Below, piece after piece: positions 22,622 through 33,255 of a DNA stretch of 64,000 nt (position 1 is the first letter of the stretch; each line of letters starts with the position of its first letter). Source of the DNA: Trichothecium roseum (taxonomy: Eukaryota > Ascomycota > Sordariomycetes > Hypocreales); NCBI GenBank assembly GCA_026184415.1, contig CM047940.1, positions 5,890,001 to 5,954,000 of the forward strand, read 5' to 3'. The translations under genes were made by a program, and so were the position numbers. The notes under the pieces were generated by a model. That model had not been told where the DNA came from. It made no database searches and saw only the letters and a program-made list of their open reading frames with translations.

Positions 22622-24136
22622 TCAAATGTGCTTCAAGACTAGTTCTACCTCTTCGTCAGCAGTTTCGAGAATGTGCTGCGGGGGGTATACCGGCTTCCAG
22701 CCCAATTTGTGACCATGGCTGGCCGTCAATGTGCACCTTGGAAGACCCGTCAGCTTTACTCTAAAACACAATCGTATATGCTACCGGAATAAGGGAAGGG
22801 AGAGGGGGGGGGTATGTACTTTCCGCTAATCTGGATGGGAACCATTCCTTTGGGGCTCTGCAGCGCCGCGGCCATCTTCTCGACGACCTCCTCGCTCGCC
22901 AGCTCGACCGATGCGTCGTCGACGAGGCCTCGCTCGTGGAGACCCTTGGCGATGGAGGCGTAGATGTCGTCCCAGGCTACGGGGCCCGAGGACGCGAGGT
23001 AGTACCCCCGCTTCCCGTGGCCGACGGCGTCGTCGTCGCCGGCGAGGATGCCGCGGAGGATGGCGAGGTAGAGGGCCGTGGTGTCCGAGACGTGGCTCAC
23101 GGGCCATTCCTGAAACTTTTGGTCAGAGACAGTGGTGCATTGCGCGGCCGGCGGGTTCGGGGCAGACGTACAGGGCGACCCTCCTCGATCTTGTAGACGC
23201 GCCGCAGGGCCTTGGCCGCCTTGATGATGGCCACGGTCTGGATGGATATCTTGTTGCCGAAGCCCCGGCTTTCACCGTCTGCATATCATTCGTTTAGTTG
23301 GCTTTTTTTTTCAATTTTTTTTTCATCTTCAGACGGAATTCATTCCCAAAGGTGAGACGGAACACGACGACGTACAGACTATGCATGGGACGAAGACGTA
23401 GCTTCTCACGCCGGCGCTCTCGGAAGCCTCGATGATTTTGTTGTTGGTTTCGACGGCCTTTTTTTACTTGTTAGCCTGGGTTCAACTGGGGGTTTTTTTT
23501 TTTTTGCCTCCTTTTCAAAGTGTGGTGTGGTATAGCATGGATGAATGGATGGATGGATGGATAGTTACCTTTTGGATCAGGCTCTTGGTCTCTTGTTCCT
23601 GCTTCTTCTGCACGTCGAAGAGGCCGTCCTCATCGTCGTATAAGGCGCGGTCCGTCGGGGCGTCGACGAGGCTGGAAAAGATCTTTGCTCCGCTGGTCTA
23701 TAAAATGGCACCGTCCGTGTCAATAAGTTCTGCGCAATCTTGCAAACCCCCTCCCCTTGACCTCCCGGGCGGGCCTGAGAACGATGTAAGCAGCACTTAC
23801 GTGTAGGAAATGGACTTGGCCGCCGCCGTTCTTCTGCTTCAGCTTCGTGAGGGCGCCGATAAAGTGCAGCTGCGCCGTCGAATGGAAGGGGTCGACGAGC
23901 CAGAAGACGACGGATATCTCGTGCCGCAGCACGTTGTCCTCCACGGCCCCGGCGTCGTAAGCGTCGAAGGCGAGGGGTTCGAGGCCGAGCTGCCGGACCG
24001 AGTCGGCCTGGGCGGCGGTGCGGACCAGGGCGTAGATTTTCCCGTGGAACGGGAGCTCGGCCGCGGCGGCGGGGAGCTGGGAGAGGATGTCTCCGCCTAG
24101 GTAGCCTGAGCCGCCGGTGATGAGGACGTTGGCCAT
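22622..24136 (-). CDS. Extended SDR / NAD-dependent epimerase-dehydratase-like protein
   Basis: Six exons (24136-23801, 23697-23569, 23457-23376, 23278-23172, 23109-22820, 22760-22622) give 360 residues, normal for extended SDRs. The N-terminus has the Rossmann fingerprint VLITGGSGYLGG (Gly8-Gly14), and an Asp/Tyr-containing loop follows. Exon 3 ends in VPCIVYGES, and exon 5 carries WPVSHVSDTTALYLA, the usual 'H-V-x-D' site after the substrate lobe. The family's catalytic Tyr-x3-Lys is not obvious: the Tyr after CIV is followed by GESRGFGNK rather than YxxxK. So it may be an atypical, possibly non-catalytic or differently acting member, of the kind often found in fungal secondary pathways. 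The final exon (HGHKLGWKPVYPP) has the LGWxP motif common to such proteins. Substrate cannot be predicted. Confidence 0.87.
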
Positions 24137-24438
24137 GTTGCGGGTATTACTAAGTCTGATGTGTTGCTATGTATTGGGTCTTGTGAAGAGCTGTCCATAA
24201 AAATTCAGATTTTGCTGAGTCTATCTATCGCGGAGAGTCGAAAATATTGTTCACGTACCATTATATATATCCATTAGAATCGGCCTAATTGACGCCGCAT
24301 GCAACGGCATGATGATCAGTCAACGTTGGAGCCGGGGTTTCCGTGGACGGGTTTCCCCCCTCCGGCTTATCAATAATGGGCGACGTCAACGTCGGCGGTT
24401 CAGACTTTGACATCCGTGGATGCGGGGCTGATGGATGC

Positions 24439-24520
24439 GGCGACGTTGTGTCGTGCTAAGCATGATATGCTTTCGGCAGTAGTAGTATTTCAATGTTACG
24501 AGTTGATTTTCCGTTTTTAG
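24439..24520 (+). repeat. Left copy of a repeat flanking the NLR
   Basis: About 80 bp aligns in the same orientation with 27483-27560. Both begin with GTTGTGTCGTGCTAA (15 identical bases), followed by TCGG...TAGTATTT.AAT.TTACGAGTTG. Many of the remaining differences are C/T or A/G changes, as left by repeat-induced point mutation. Confidence 0.7.
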
Positions 24521-24535
24521 TAATGCTTCGATTCG

Positions 24536-24562
24536 TAGTAGAAGTACGGAGTACTTCTACTA
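24536..24562. repeat. Hairpin-forming inverted repeat around an octamer
   Basis: Two 12-bp perfect arms (24536-24547 and 24551-24562) are separated by GGA. The centre is GTACGGAGTAC, so the dispersed octamer lies at the tip of the hairpin. Confidence 0.9.
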
Positions 24563-24789
24563 GTAGTACCATGCACGGCGGACCTGTAGGGAAGACTATG
24601 AGTAAACTTGAAATTTGTAGAAATAAAATTCAAAAAGATATGTAACCAAGGGTTAGTACTTCTTCCTATCAAGTAGCAAATACGAGGTGCTTTCTAGCTG
24701 TGTTAGTAGACTTTTATGGAGTTGGAAACTTACATATACTGCAGGCATTGCAGATAAACATAGAGTATGTATGAAGAGATCAAATACTC

Positions 24790-27334
24790 CTATAGCCTGA
24801 AAGGCATGCTTGAATCCTTCTTCATGCTTTTCAAAGCATTGTAAACTCTATCTGGCGAGATCCTGAGGTAGCCGGCGATGGTGTCGGAGCCGAACCTCAT
24901 CCAGCGTCTTACAAGAGGTGGTCCACTCATGAGGGAATAGTTCCTGCTCCCATGGGCCAGCCTGAAAGCATTTTTGACCGTGTAGTCTTTCACCTTGGCT
25001 CCTCGGTCAATCATCAGGCGTAGGCATTTTGACACATTCTCCTTCTCATCATATCCAACCCCGTCGCCGAACGCCCTAATGGCTTTCGCTAGAATCTCCT
25101 CCCAAGGCGTAGCTTGCCTCACCTGGACGGCTGAAATCCGATTGAAACTAATTTTCAGCTTCGCTCCGTTGCTGAGGAGATATTGTAACGTGTCGTAACT
25201 CCGGTGGTCTGTTAGAGGAGTCAGCGAAAGCAGCGATAGTGCAGGACCTTCTGGGATGCCCCGGAGGCTCTGAATACTCGACTGCACCACCTTGTTCCTG
25301 CTCTTGGGTTTCGAAGGCGGTGTGCTTTCTATGAGGCACCCACGTGGCGCATTCGCCATTGTGTATTCCAAGACCAACCCTTGGGTGGCCATGCAGAGAA
25401 ACTGCGCTTCTCGGCTCAGGTCGTCGAAGCTTTGGCCTGGTAGGTTCTTCCGAAGAGTTGAGTAAGTAAGTGAGCGTCGTAGTGTGTTCATCAGCTGAAG
25501 GATCTCTCGTCTCGACTCCGGCGCAGCCATCGAGGCATAGCAGAGACGACTAGAAATACACGGCTCGAAAAGAGAGAGATCATCGAGCCTCTTTAATCGC
25601 CGACATCTCTCTATTGTTCGTACCACGGCGACTGATACCGCAGCAAGTCTGAAGTTGGGGTCGTATTCTGCTCCAAGTAGTTGGATGAGCTTCAGCTTAC
25701 CGAGGGGACTCGACACAAACTCCGCAACTGTTTTGTGCAGATACCTTACAGTACCTCCAAGCTCGGGGCATGTAGGGTTGGGCGTGTTGTTATGGACTTT
25801 CAGCAAGCCTCTGCATCGACTGCTGAGACGTCGGCGCATATCCTCGAGTCGTCCCTGTATCTCCATGTCCGGCGCTGTCTCAAACTCGTCATGCAGGACT
25901 CGCTCCATCAAGTTCTCTTCGTCCGCATACCAGAAGAGCAAGAGTGATGGCGGAGCTGTGCTCGAATTCATCAGTCTAAAGTATTGTACAGCATGTTCCA
26001 AGTATCGGGTTTTGATGCCGCCCACAATCGTCTCATAGAGCTTCTCCAGTTCAGTCTGTAGGTGATCCAGTACACTCTCAAGGTCCTCGATGCGATCGCC
26101 ATCTGCCATGCCGGATGATAGCGAGGCAACAACGACAGTGACCCATAGGAAAACCCCGTTTGCCTTCTTGACAACGTGTTCAATCAAGTTGTGTGCAAAT
26201 TTGGCTTCCCGCTGTTGCAGCCTTTGGAACCGGGGATTCTTTCCGAACCTAGCCACCACATATTTCTTTATGTCGTGACGGGTCAATTCCTCCATCCTCA
26301 GACTGGGGTTATGTTGGAAAGCATCCGAGAACTCATTCCAGGGCCGGCTTGCGACGCAAAGTTTGATTGGAGACGACACGCATTCTTTGAGAAGACTGAT
26401 GAGAACCTTGCAATCGCCGTCGAACCCATCCAGCCCGTCAATAAATAAAGCAACCTTGGCTCGAGAGCTGATTTTCGCCACCGCCTGTTGGAACATGGTC
26501 CCGAGTTCATCTTCCGTAAAAGGTCTTGTGTCCTCGTTAAAGAGGCATAGAGATTCCCACCTCGATGGGAAACGATGAGAATGACATCCGGATGGGCCTG
26601 GAGAAGTTGCACAAGTATCGTGCGGAAGAGACCCTCCTGAGAGGCCTGTGAGCGTTCTCCAATGGCCCAGAAATAGAACGAAGCAACAATGAGTTTCTGT
26701 TCGCTCCCTGACCATCGCTTCAAGTACTGCTCGCATCGAGCCTCGACGCCTTTTACACCTTTCTGGGCCCCCAATTCATCACTTGGAGAAACCGGCTGAC
26801 ACATATACCTCATCAAGGTCGACTTTCCTGAGCCTGCCTTTCCGGTAATCCAGTAGAGCTGCTCATCAGACTCCAACCAGGCTCTGATATTCGACGCTGG
26901 AGCAGGTACATTCTGATTGTCCTTGAAAGCCCAAAGAAATGTTCCTTGGTAGGCTTGTTGATGGTCGATTCCCTCTCCTTCATGTTATCGTACCGAAGTC
27001 GGTGAATGAATACTTGCTCTAGCTTGTGTCTAGTATCTTGCGATAGTTCAATAGTTGATGGCACAGCAAGATCGGATTGGCCCTGCGATCCGTGTATGTT
27101 GGTAACGAGGGCATCTAGGAGAGCGCCTTTTATTTCATCTTGCTCTTGAAGTCGACAGGTCAGATAATCGAGTGTCAGTGACCCGATTCCTGCTGAGATA
27201 ACTTCGGAAGCAGACTTTGATTCAGCAATGCTCTTGATATCTGAGCTCATCTCACCCATCTTGACCATCATTCGCTTCGCTATCAGTTGCTGGCTATCCA
27301 GAGTCGCCCTTGCGGTAGTCCTGAGCAAACACAA
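24790..27334 (-). pseudogene. NACHT-domain NLR-like STAND protein, broken by two frameshifts
   Basis: Fungal NLRs are NTP-switched proteins used in non-self recognition and programmed cell death. The coding signal lies in three overlapping frames. Frame one (from about 27310 to 26975) gives a helical N-terminal part ending VFIHRLRYDNMKERE. Frame two starts near 26970 (DHQQAYQGTFLWAF), contains the Walker A motif ITGKAGSGKSTLM, and runs to HPDVILI near 26575. Frame three then continues (RWESLCLFNED) through Walker B FIDGLDGFDGD, the ASRPW sensor, a winged-helix/superstructure region and the YLHKTVAEFV motif to the stop at 24790. The frame changes fall at runs GGG (about 26971) and AAA/GGG on the plus strand (about 26567-26572), where one base is gained or lost. 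No intron can explain them. The C-terminus has weak ankyrin-like motifs (LLSNGAKLK, MIDRGAKVKD) but no clear repeat domain. The true start is not identified. Confidence 0.82.
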
Positions 27335-27772
27335 ATGAGCTTAATTCGGCCAGATGAGGAGCATATGGACAATAAATGCCCTATAACAAACCTCATGTTC
27401 ACTGTCACGTGAAGTACCAGGTCCAACCTTGCCGAGTCGAGCCGAACTTCGAGACAGCTCTGCATGGATGAACTCCCGCGGGGCGAGGTTGTGTCGTGCT
27501 AATTGAGGTTCTCTCGGTAGTATTTTAATATTACGAGTTGGTTCTCTGTCTTCGATAATATGGATAGTACTACTATCAAGTTGTAATTGGAAATTTGCTT
27601 GATTATAAATGCCATCACGTGTTATTGTACTGTTCGGATGCACCTTCCTCTGCACGTAGACATTCTGCTCGTCGTAACTGCCTTGAAGCATAACAATGAC
27701 GATGATTTGATTTTCACAAACTGCTTACTTAATACATTCATGAACTAGTAGTAGTATCCTCGCTCTGTTTCC
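27335..27772. other. Spacer upstream of the NLR with a repeat copy
   Basis: A 438-bp gap. A further N-terminal NLR exon may lie in 27340-27470 but I could not settle it. The second repeat copy lies at 27483-27560. Confidence 0.5.
27483..27560 (+). repeat. Right copy of the repeat flanking the NLR
   Basis: This is the partner of the copy at 24439-24520, in the same orientation, about 3.0 kb away, on the other side of the NLR. See that entry for the shared bases. Confidence 0.7.
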
Positions 27773-29380
27773 TCACACTTCATACCTGTCTAGTTCGTGC
27801 TTGACAGGTTTGTAAACAAAGTAGTCAAACGCCGCCGCCGTGGCAAGTCCGTCGAGGTCAGAGCATGCAACACCTACAAACGATCCGGTAAAGCTACCGT
27901 GGGCCTGGTGCCCGCCGCACTCGTCGGATATAATCGATGCATTATAGACAGGGCCGAAATCCTTTACCTCCTCTCCCTCCAAGGCATAGCTGAATTGGAG
28001 AGTGCGCCCGCCACGAACGTTGACAAGCAGCCTGACCTTGCCACCTGCGGGCAGCACCACCGGCTCCGGCTCTGGTTTGGTGAGCTTTCCCTCTGGATAT
28101 GAGATTTCTGATGACATGATTCGGAGTTCACGCTTATCAGGTGTGCTTGCTGTGACGCTGAGGTAGAAGAAGTTGTACCGGCTGTAGTATACTGTGAGAC
28201 CGGCGTACTGGCGCTCGTCCTCGGGGTGGAAGTCGATGACGGTCTCGGCGTCAAAGGAGAAATGGGTCTGGCGGCGGGCGACGAGGGCCTGCTCAAACCA
28301 CGATCCCACCGACTCGCGCCCGTACAGGACCAGCTTCCCGCTATCAGTCGAGAATATGCGCTCTGGTTCCGGCGTCCTCAACCACTGGAAATCTTGAGGC
28401 AGTCCCTGGTCGAATGTGTACTTCTTCTCCGCCCAGTAAACGCTGTCGTCACGCTCTCCAGGTACATCGACGTGGAGGGAAGGGACAGGCCCATTTTTCA
28501 CGTATAGCCAATCGTCATCTCCCCAATACGCTTCTTGGATAGACGTCTCGCGGCCGAGGACGCATCTCTTCTCCTGGCCTACCGGTCTCCCCATGAGATG
28601 AACCATATATGTTCGCCCCTCTGGCGTGTCGACAATATCGCCATGCCCAGCTCTTTGGAGAGCGGCAAAAGGATGATCCTTTGACGTGATAACGTGCCTT
28701 TGCGGGTGAATCTCATAAGGGCCCCACAGGCTCTTTGACCGAGCAAGAGTGCAGGCGTGCTCGTAGCCTGTACCTCCCTCGGCTGTCAACATATAGTACC
28801 AGCCGTTTCGCTTGTACACGTGAGGACCTTCGACAAGTCCAAGCTCCGATCCTTTGAACACATTTTTTCTGGGGCCAACGAGCTTTCCGGCAACCGGGTC
28901 GAATTCTTGGAGCATGATACCCTCAAAAGAGCACCAACGACCCCAGATCATATTGGTGAACCACTTCTTGCCATCGTCATCGTGGAACAGCGATGGATCA
29001 AACCCCGATGAGTTTGCATATACGGGATCGGACCAGGGCCCTTCAATCGCCGGTGCATTGATGATGTAGTTGTGCGTGTCCTTGAATGAGCCGTCCTTGC
29101 GCTTGACGTCCGTGTACACCAGCCAAAACTTGTCACCATCATGAGTTAGGCACGGAGCCCAAATGCCGCAGCTGTCTGGGTCACCTCGCAAGTCAACCTG
29201 GCTTTTGCGGGTCAGAGGACGAGTGACAAGCTCCCAGTTTGCCAGGTCCCGGGAATGGTGTATCTGAACCCCAGGCCACCACTCGAACGTCGAGGTCGCG
29301 ATGTAGTAGTCGTCTCCCACCCGGAGGATGGACGGGTCCGGGTTGAAGCCCGGCAGAATAGGATTACGAACAGTAGGCAT
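27773..29380 (-). CDS. GH43 beta-xylosidase / alpha-L-arabinofuranosidase, intracellular
   Basis: GH43 enzymes release xylose or arabinose from xylo-oligosaccharides with inversion. This intronless gene gives 535 residues. The five-bladed propeller covers about residues 1-320 with the catalytic set in place: base Asp15 (FNPDPS), pKa modulator Asp128 (SGFDPSLF) and acid Glu184 (VEGPHVYK), positions matching the well-studied bacterial XynB3-type enzymes. The C-terminal ~200 residues form the beta-sandwich domain that completes the active site in the GH43_11-like group (GRESVGSWFEQALVARRQ). No signal peptide is present, so it should act on imported oligosaccharides in the cytosol. The compact intronless structure contrasts with the 12-exon alcohol oxidase 276 bp upstream on the same strand. 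Confidence in family is high; xylosidase versus arabinofuranosidase is not decided. Confidence 0.94.
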   Translation of the reverse strand: MPTVRNPILPGFNPDPSILRVGDDYYIATSTFEWWPGVQIHHSRDLANWELVTRPLTRKSQVDLRGDPDSCGIWAPCLTHDGDKFWLVYTDVKRKDGSFKDTHNYIINAPAIEGPWSDPVYANSSGFDPSLFHDDDGKKWFTNMIWGRWCSFEGIMLQEFDPVAGKLVGPRKNVFKGSELGLVEGPHVYKRNGWYYMLTAEGGTGYEHACTLARSKSLWGPYEIHPQRHVITSKDHPFAALQRAGHGDIVDTPEGRTYMVHLMGRPVGQEKRCVLGRETSIQEAYWGDDDWLYVKNGPVPSLHVDVPGERDDSVYWAEKKYTFDQGLPQDFQWLRTPEPERIFSTDSGKLVLYGRESVGSWFEQALVARRQTHFSFDAETVIDFHPEDERQYAGLTVYYSRYNFFYLSVTASTPDKRELRIMSSEISYPEGKLTKPEPEPVVLPAGGKVRLLVNVRGGRTLQFSYALEGEEVKDFGPVYNASIISDECGGHQAHGSFTGSFVGVACSDLDGLATAAAFDYFVYKPVKHELDRYEV

Positions 29381-29656
29381 TACGACGCTTAATGTTTGAT
29401 GAGAGCCTGTCCATATTTTGTGCTCATTCTCATCTTCTTATACATTGCCTATCCCGCCGGGTTACCCAAAGGAGAATTGCACTTTAACCGGCACTTTAAC
29501 CGGCCGTCTCCAACGTGGTTTCTCCGCAAAGTTCCCGCAAAGGCAATTTGGGATGGGAGGGGTACGAAAACTCGCAGAAACAAGTCAATTAAAGCTATGG
29601 CGTTACATCATGGTCAATCTTGGCAACATCACTAATAAAAATATGAAAACAGTCCT

Positions 29657-32228
29657 TCACAGACGGTGGGTGAGCACAAATTCGCCGGGTGCATGGTAAG
29701 TGGGCACCTTCATGTCGAGTGCATCCCCGGAGTATCCCAGATCCTCGGCAACCAGGACGGCCGCCTTTTCACCGATGAGCAGGGCAGTGGAGTACCTGCA
29801 AATGTTAGCAATACTCGGGGGGGAATTCGGCGATGCATTAACTCACGTATTGCAGCCTACGTTGTCAGGGCAGATACTGAGATCGGCAACCTTGAGTCCC
29901 TTGACGCCGTGGACGTTGAGGCGTTCGTCGAGCACGCCATGCTTGACGATACTGTTACCCTCCTTGGGAGCCATGGAGCAGGTCTTGAAATGGTCAGCAT
30001 TAATCAGAATTGAGGCTGCAACTTTTTACTTACGCCCAGGCTGTGCCAAGTAGTCTCAACATGGCGCTTAACCCATTCTTCAACGGCCTTGATGTCCTCA
30101 CTAGAGTACTTCAAGTCTTCGCGGACGTCGGTACGGTTGCTAGAGACGGTTGTCTTGACATCCGCCTTCTTCTCTGCCTCGCATAGGGGCTGTGTCCAGC
30201 TGCCATGCTGAATGCCCGCCGTGAGATTTCCAGGAAGGGCGTACTGGTTTGTAGTAGGCAAGTCCATATCAAGAGCCTTGGCTGGGGAGTCATACTTGAA
30301 AACAGGGTGCATGTTTGCCACCTCACCCGCATAGGCATCCATGCGTCGGGCTGTCTCGCGGGACTTGATATAGCCCCAGACCATGGGCACCATGTCACGC
30401 TCATCGTTCATGAAGCCGGCGTCAAAATCAGGCACGGCATAGGGATCCGGCGAGGTGATGTGGGTAGAGCCACGAGAGAAGGGGTACTCCAAGAAATGGA
30501 ACATGGTGAAGAAGTTACCAGGTGGCCTAACTCGTCAGCAGGTGTCGATAATGGTTAAAGGGCTTCATCACTTACATGAGCATGTGGTCGCCAAACCAGC
30601 CGGCAATCACGGAGTAATGCATGACTGGCTTGTCGGGCTTGTTCTCGAAGTAAGACTTCCAGCCGTCCTTGAAATGAGGAGTAGGCCATTTCTCAAACTC
30701 CTTGAGCTCTTCTGCAGTTGGACGAATCTTGACTCCGGCGTCGATGCCATTGGTTGCCAGTGGGCCGGTGCCCTTGAGATTCCACTCCTCGAAAACGCCT
30801 ATAACAGAGTCAGCAATGGCAGTGTAGGTTGCAAGGCGGGTAGGCTCACGTTTCTGTACATCCGGATTGCCGCGGACAAACTCATCAAAACTCTCGGTAC
30901 CAGGCTTGGCTCGGAAGACCGAAAAGGTCAAGTAGTGGTCCTGGAAGTTGAGACCAACGCCAGGAAGGTCAACAATGGGTTCAACTCCAGCGCTCCTAAG
31001 TTTCTTGGGGTCGCCTGCCTCAATTAGTGCCTGCATATTGATTAATGATTGCAGTGTAACTTACCAACTCCGGACCTCTGCAGGACTAGGGGAGACGACA
31101 GGGTGCCTGACGAGACGACAATCTGCTTGCGGGCTTTGAACGTGCGTCCCTTGAGCTCTCTAGGATCCAATGGCTTTTGCGGACTAAGAAACATCAGCCA
31201 CGGCTACATTCATCTTTCACGTGTGGTAACTTACACCGTCTTGACGGCCACGGCCCTGCCATTCTCGATGATGACCTTGTCCACCTTGGTGTTGCATGCA
31301 AGGTAGAGGTTGGAGTGCTTGGCTCTGGTGGCGTGAATGTAGGCGTGCGCACTGTCACTGCGTCGGCCCGTCTGCAGTCATTGGTTAACTGGCGTCATGG
31401 TTCACAGCAAGGAATACTCACATCTCTGTTGATCCACTTGAGCCAGTGCTCGGCGCCGTGGCCGGTGGTCAGGTCCTGAAGGTCATCAACGGTGGGGATG
31501 CCCTGAGACTCGGCAGCCCTGAGGAAGTCCTCCTTGACAGGATATGTGCTGAAGGCCGTCAGCATGAGCTAATGTAACCGGGTTCGGATTTCAGACGTAC
31601 TAGTTGCCAAAGGACACCTTGATTGGTCCATCGGAGCCATGAAGATCCCTATCAACAGTTAGCTGAGATGCATTATCACTCGCAGGTGCACATACCTATT
31701 GTGAGATGCACGCTGGTATGTCTCATGCTTCCTCATCAACGGCAGAAGTTCTTTGGTGGACCAGCCCTTGGCCTGGAAGTCGTCATAATCAGACGCCGAG
31801 GCGCGAGTGTACATCTGCTTCGTCAGTATAATAGTCGTTGAAGCACAGTGGGAGGAGCGAGCTCACCATGAAGTTGATGGACGAGCCACCACCGAGGATA
31901 TTGGCGCAGGGCACAATTGCCTTTCTTCCGGCAAGCCATTTCGAAGGCCTCGACTCGTAAAACGTTGCGGTCTTGGAGTCGAGTTTCATGTTCCGGGGGT
32001 AGATGCCTGGCCGGAAGACCCAGGGGTTGTTGAGGTTGTTCTCTCCGCCCTCGATGAGGAGGACGGTGAGCTTGTGATCAAGGTTGGCCAACCTAACAGA
32101 CATTAACGGGTGCCTTTCTCTCTCATCTCATACAATTGAGCCAAGACTTACCGGCCTGCAACGACGCATCCTGCACTCCCACCTCCACACACGATGATGT
32201 CAAACTCGTCCGGCAAAGCTCCTGACAT
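29657..32228 (-). CDS. AOX1: Alcohol (methanol) oxidase, GMC family, peroxisomal
   Basis: Alcohol oxidase oxidises methanol and short primary alcohols to aldehyde plus H2O2 in peroxisomes. Twelve exons (32228-32152, 32092-31867, 31814-31696, 31648-31601, 31548-31422, 31371-31235, 31183-31065, 31014-30850, 30798-30576, 30526-30034, 29983-29847, 29795-29657) give 669 residues, close to yeast AOX (663). All eleven introns are GT-AG and keep frame. Visible features: FAD site CGGGSAG (14-20), the GGGSSINFMMYTRAS signature, a WLKWINRDTGRRSDSAHA stretch, the catalytic pair His575 (TWHSLGT) and Asn623 (VGCNTY), and LGYSGDALDM near the end. The last three residues, HRL, resemble a PTS1 peroxisomal signal. 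A TATA box lies 92 bp upstream. Filamentous fungi use such enzymes for methanol freed from pectin or lignin, which fits the neighbouring GH43 gene. Confidence 0.95.
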
Positions 32229-33255
32229 GGCGATTATTGAATTCGATGCGGAAATTCTTGGAAGTAGAAGATGAGAATCGATGCTAGCCAAGGAAGATTT
32301 GAATTGGCATTTTGGAGGGTTTATATATCCTTTGAGAGGGAACCATTACCACCACCACCACCACCACCACCACCACCCCCTCATCTCTTCATCCCCACGT
32401 CGACGCAATTATCCATTATCCATGCACCAACAAGCATTCCATTGCTCCGTACGGAGCCCTCCATCCCCAGATAACGTCTGAATTCAATTGACTGCGGAGA
32501 TGGGGAGGAAGACCAATACGAAACGCAGAACCCACGAGGCGCAGCTCAAGGGGGGGTGGCATCGACCCCTCACGTATGCAGCCCGTACCCAAGGCAAGGT
32601 ATGACGGCAGTTGACGATGCAGCAGATTCTCGAGACATGGTTGGAGTATTGGTCGAAACTAATTGTCATTCCTGACTAATTGTATGCCCTACTAGACCGA
32701 ACATCTTCAAGGTTTCGCCTAGAAACAAAGTTTGTGCTTTTTTTTTCTAATTAGACTAACTTTTTGCACATCAGTACGGAGTTGCAGACCCTGGCCTGCC
32801 AACATACCCACGCCCAGGCCGGGCTGGAGAGGTGTGGACGCGTCGAGACGTTTTGATGTAATAGTCGACCCCAGACATATGCACCCCGCAAACCAACGCG
32901 GGGAAAACACGCCACACCATTGATAACGTCGCATAATGCAAAGAGCTTGATGGTATACCCACGATACCCTTTCGGGCACTGATATTCGTGGAGAATTCAT
33001 GTTTCCATATACCCGACGCAACTCTGTGCATATACCCGGACTCTCGTCTTGTGACAGCTCAGCTGTTTCGGGATTCGGGAAGTTGCTGGGTAATTTTGCC
33101 TACATTGCCAAGCAAGGTCTCTCTGCCATCCTCTCTCGCCCCAAGCTCTGCTTCCCAGAGGAGCCTTGGTAGCAGTGCAACAGTACTCCGTATACGTGGT
33201 ATTCGAACTGTCATGGTGTTCGCGTTCGCGTTGTCTATATAGAAGGAGGTTCTAC
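32229..33255. other. Promoter region of alcohol oxidase and 3' flank of Hmt2
   Basis: A 1.0-kb gap. Left end: TATA box of the oxidase gene and an ACC-triplet run (about 32347-32376). One octamer copy lies at 33184. No gene seen. Confidence 0.55.
32320..32327 (-). promoter_or_regulatory. TATA box of the alcohol oxidase gene
   Basis: TATATAAA on the minus strand, 92 bp upstream of the start codon. Confidence 0.55.

Larger units (their letters stand above)
24137..24789. other. AT-rich spacer containing a repeat copy
   Basis: A 653-bp gap with no ORF. It holds a copy of a repeat (24439-24520) that recurs beyond the NLR gene, and a hairpin with 12-bp arms at 24536-24562. Confidence 0.6.
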
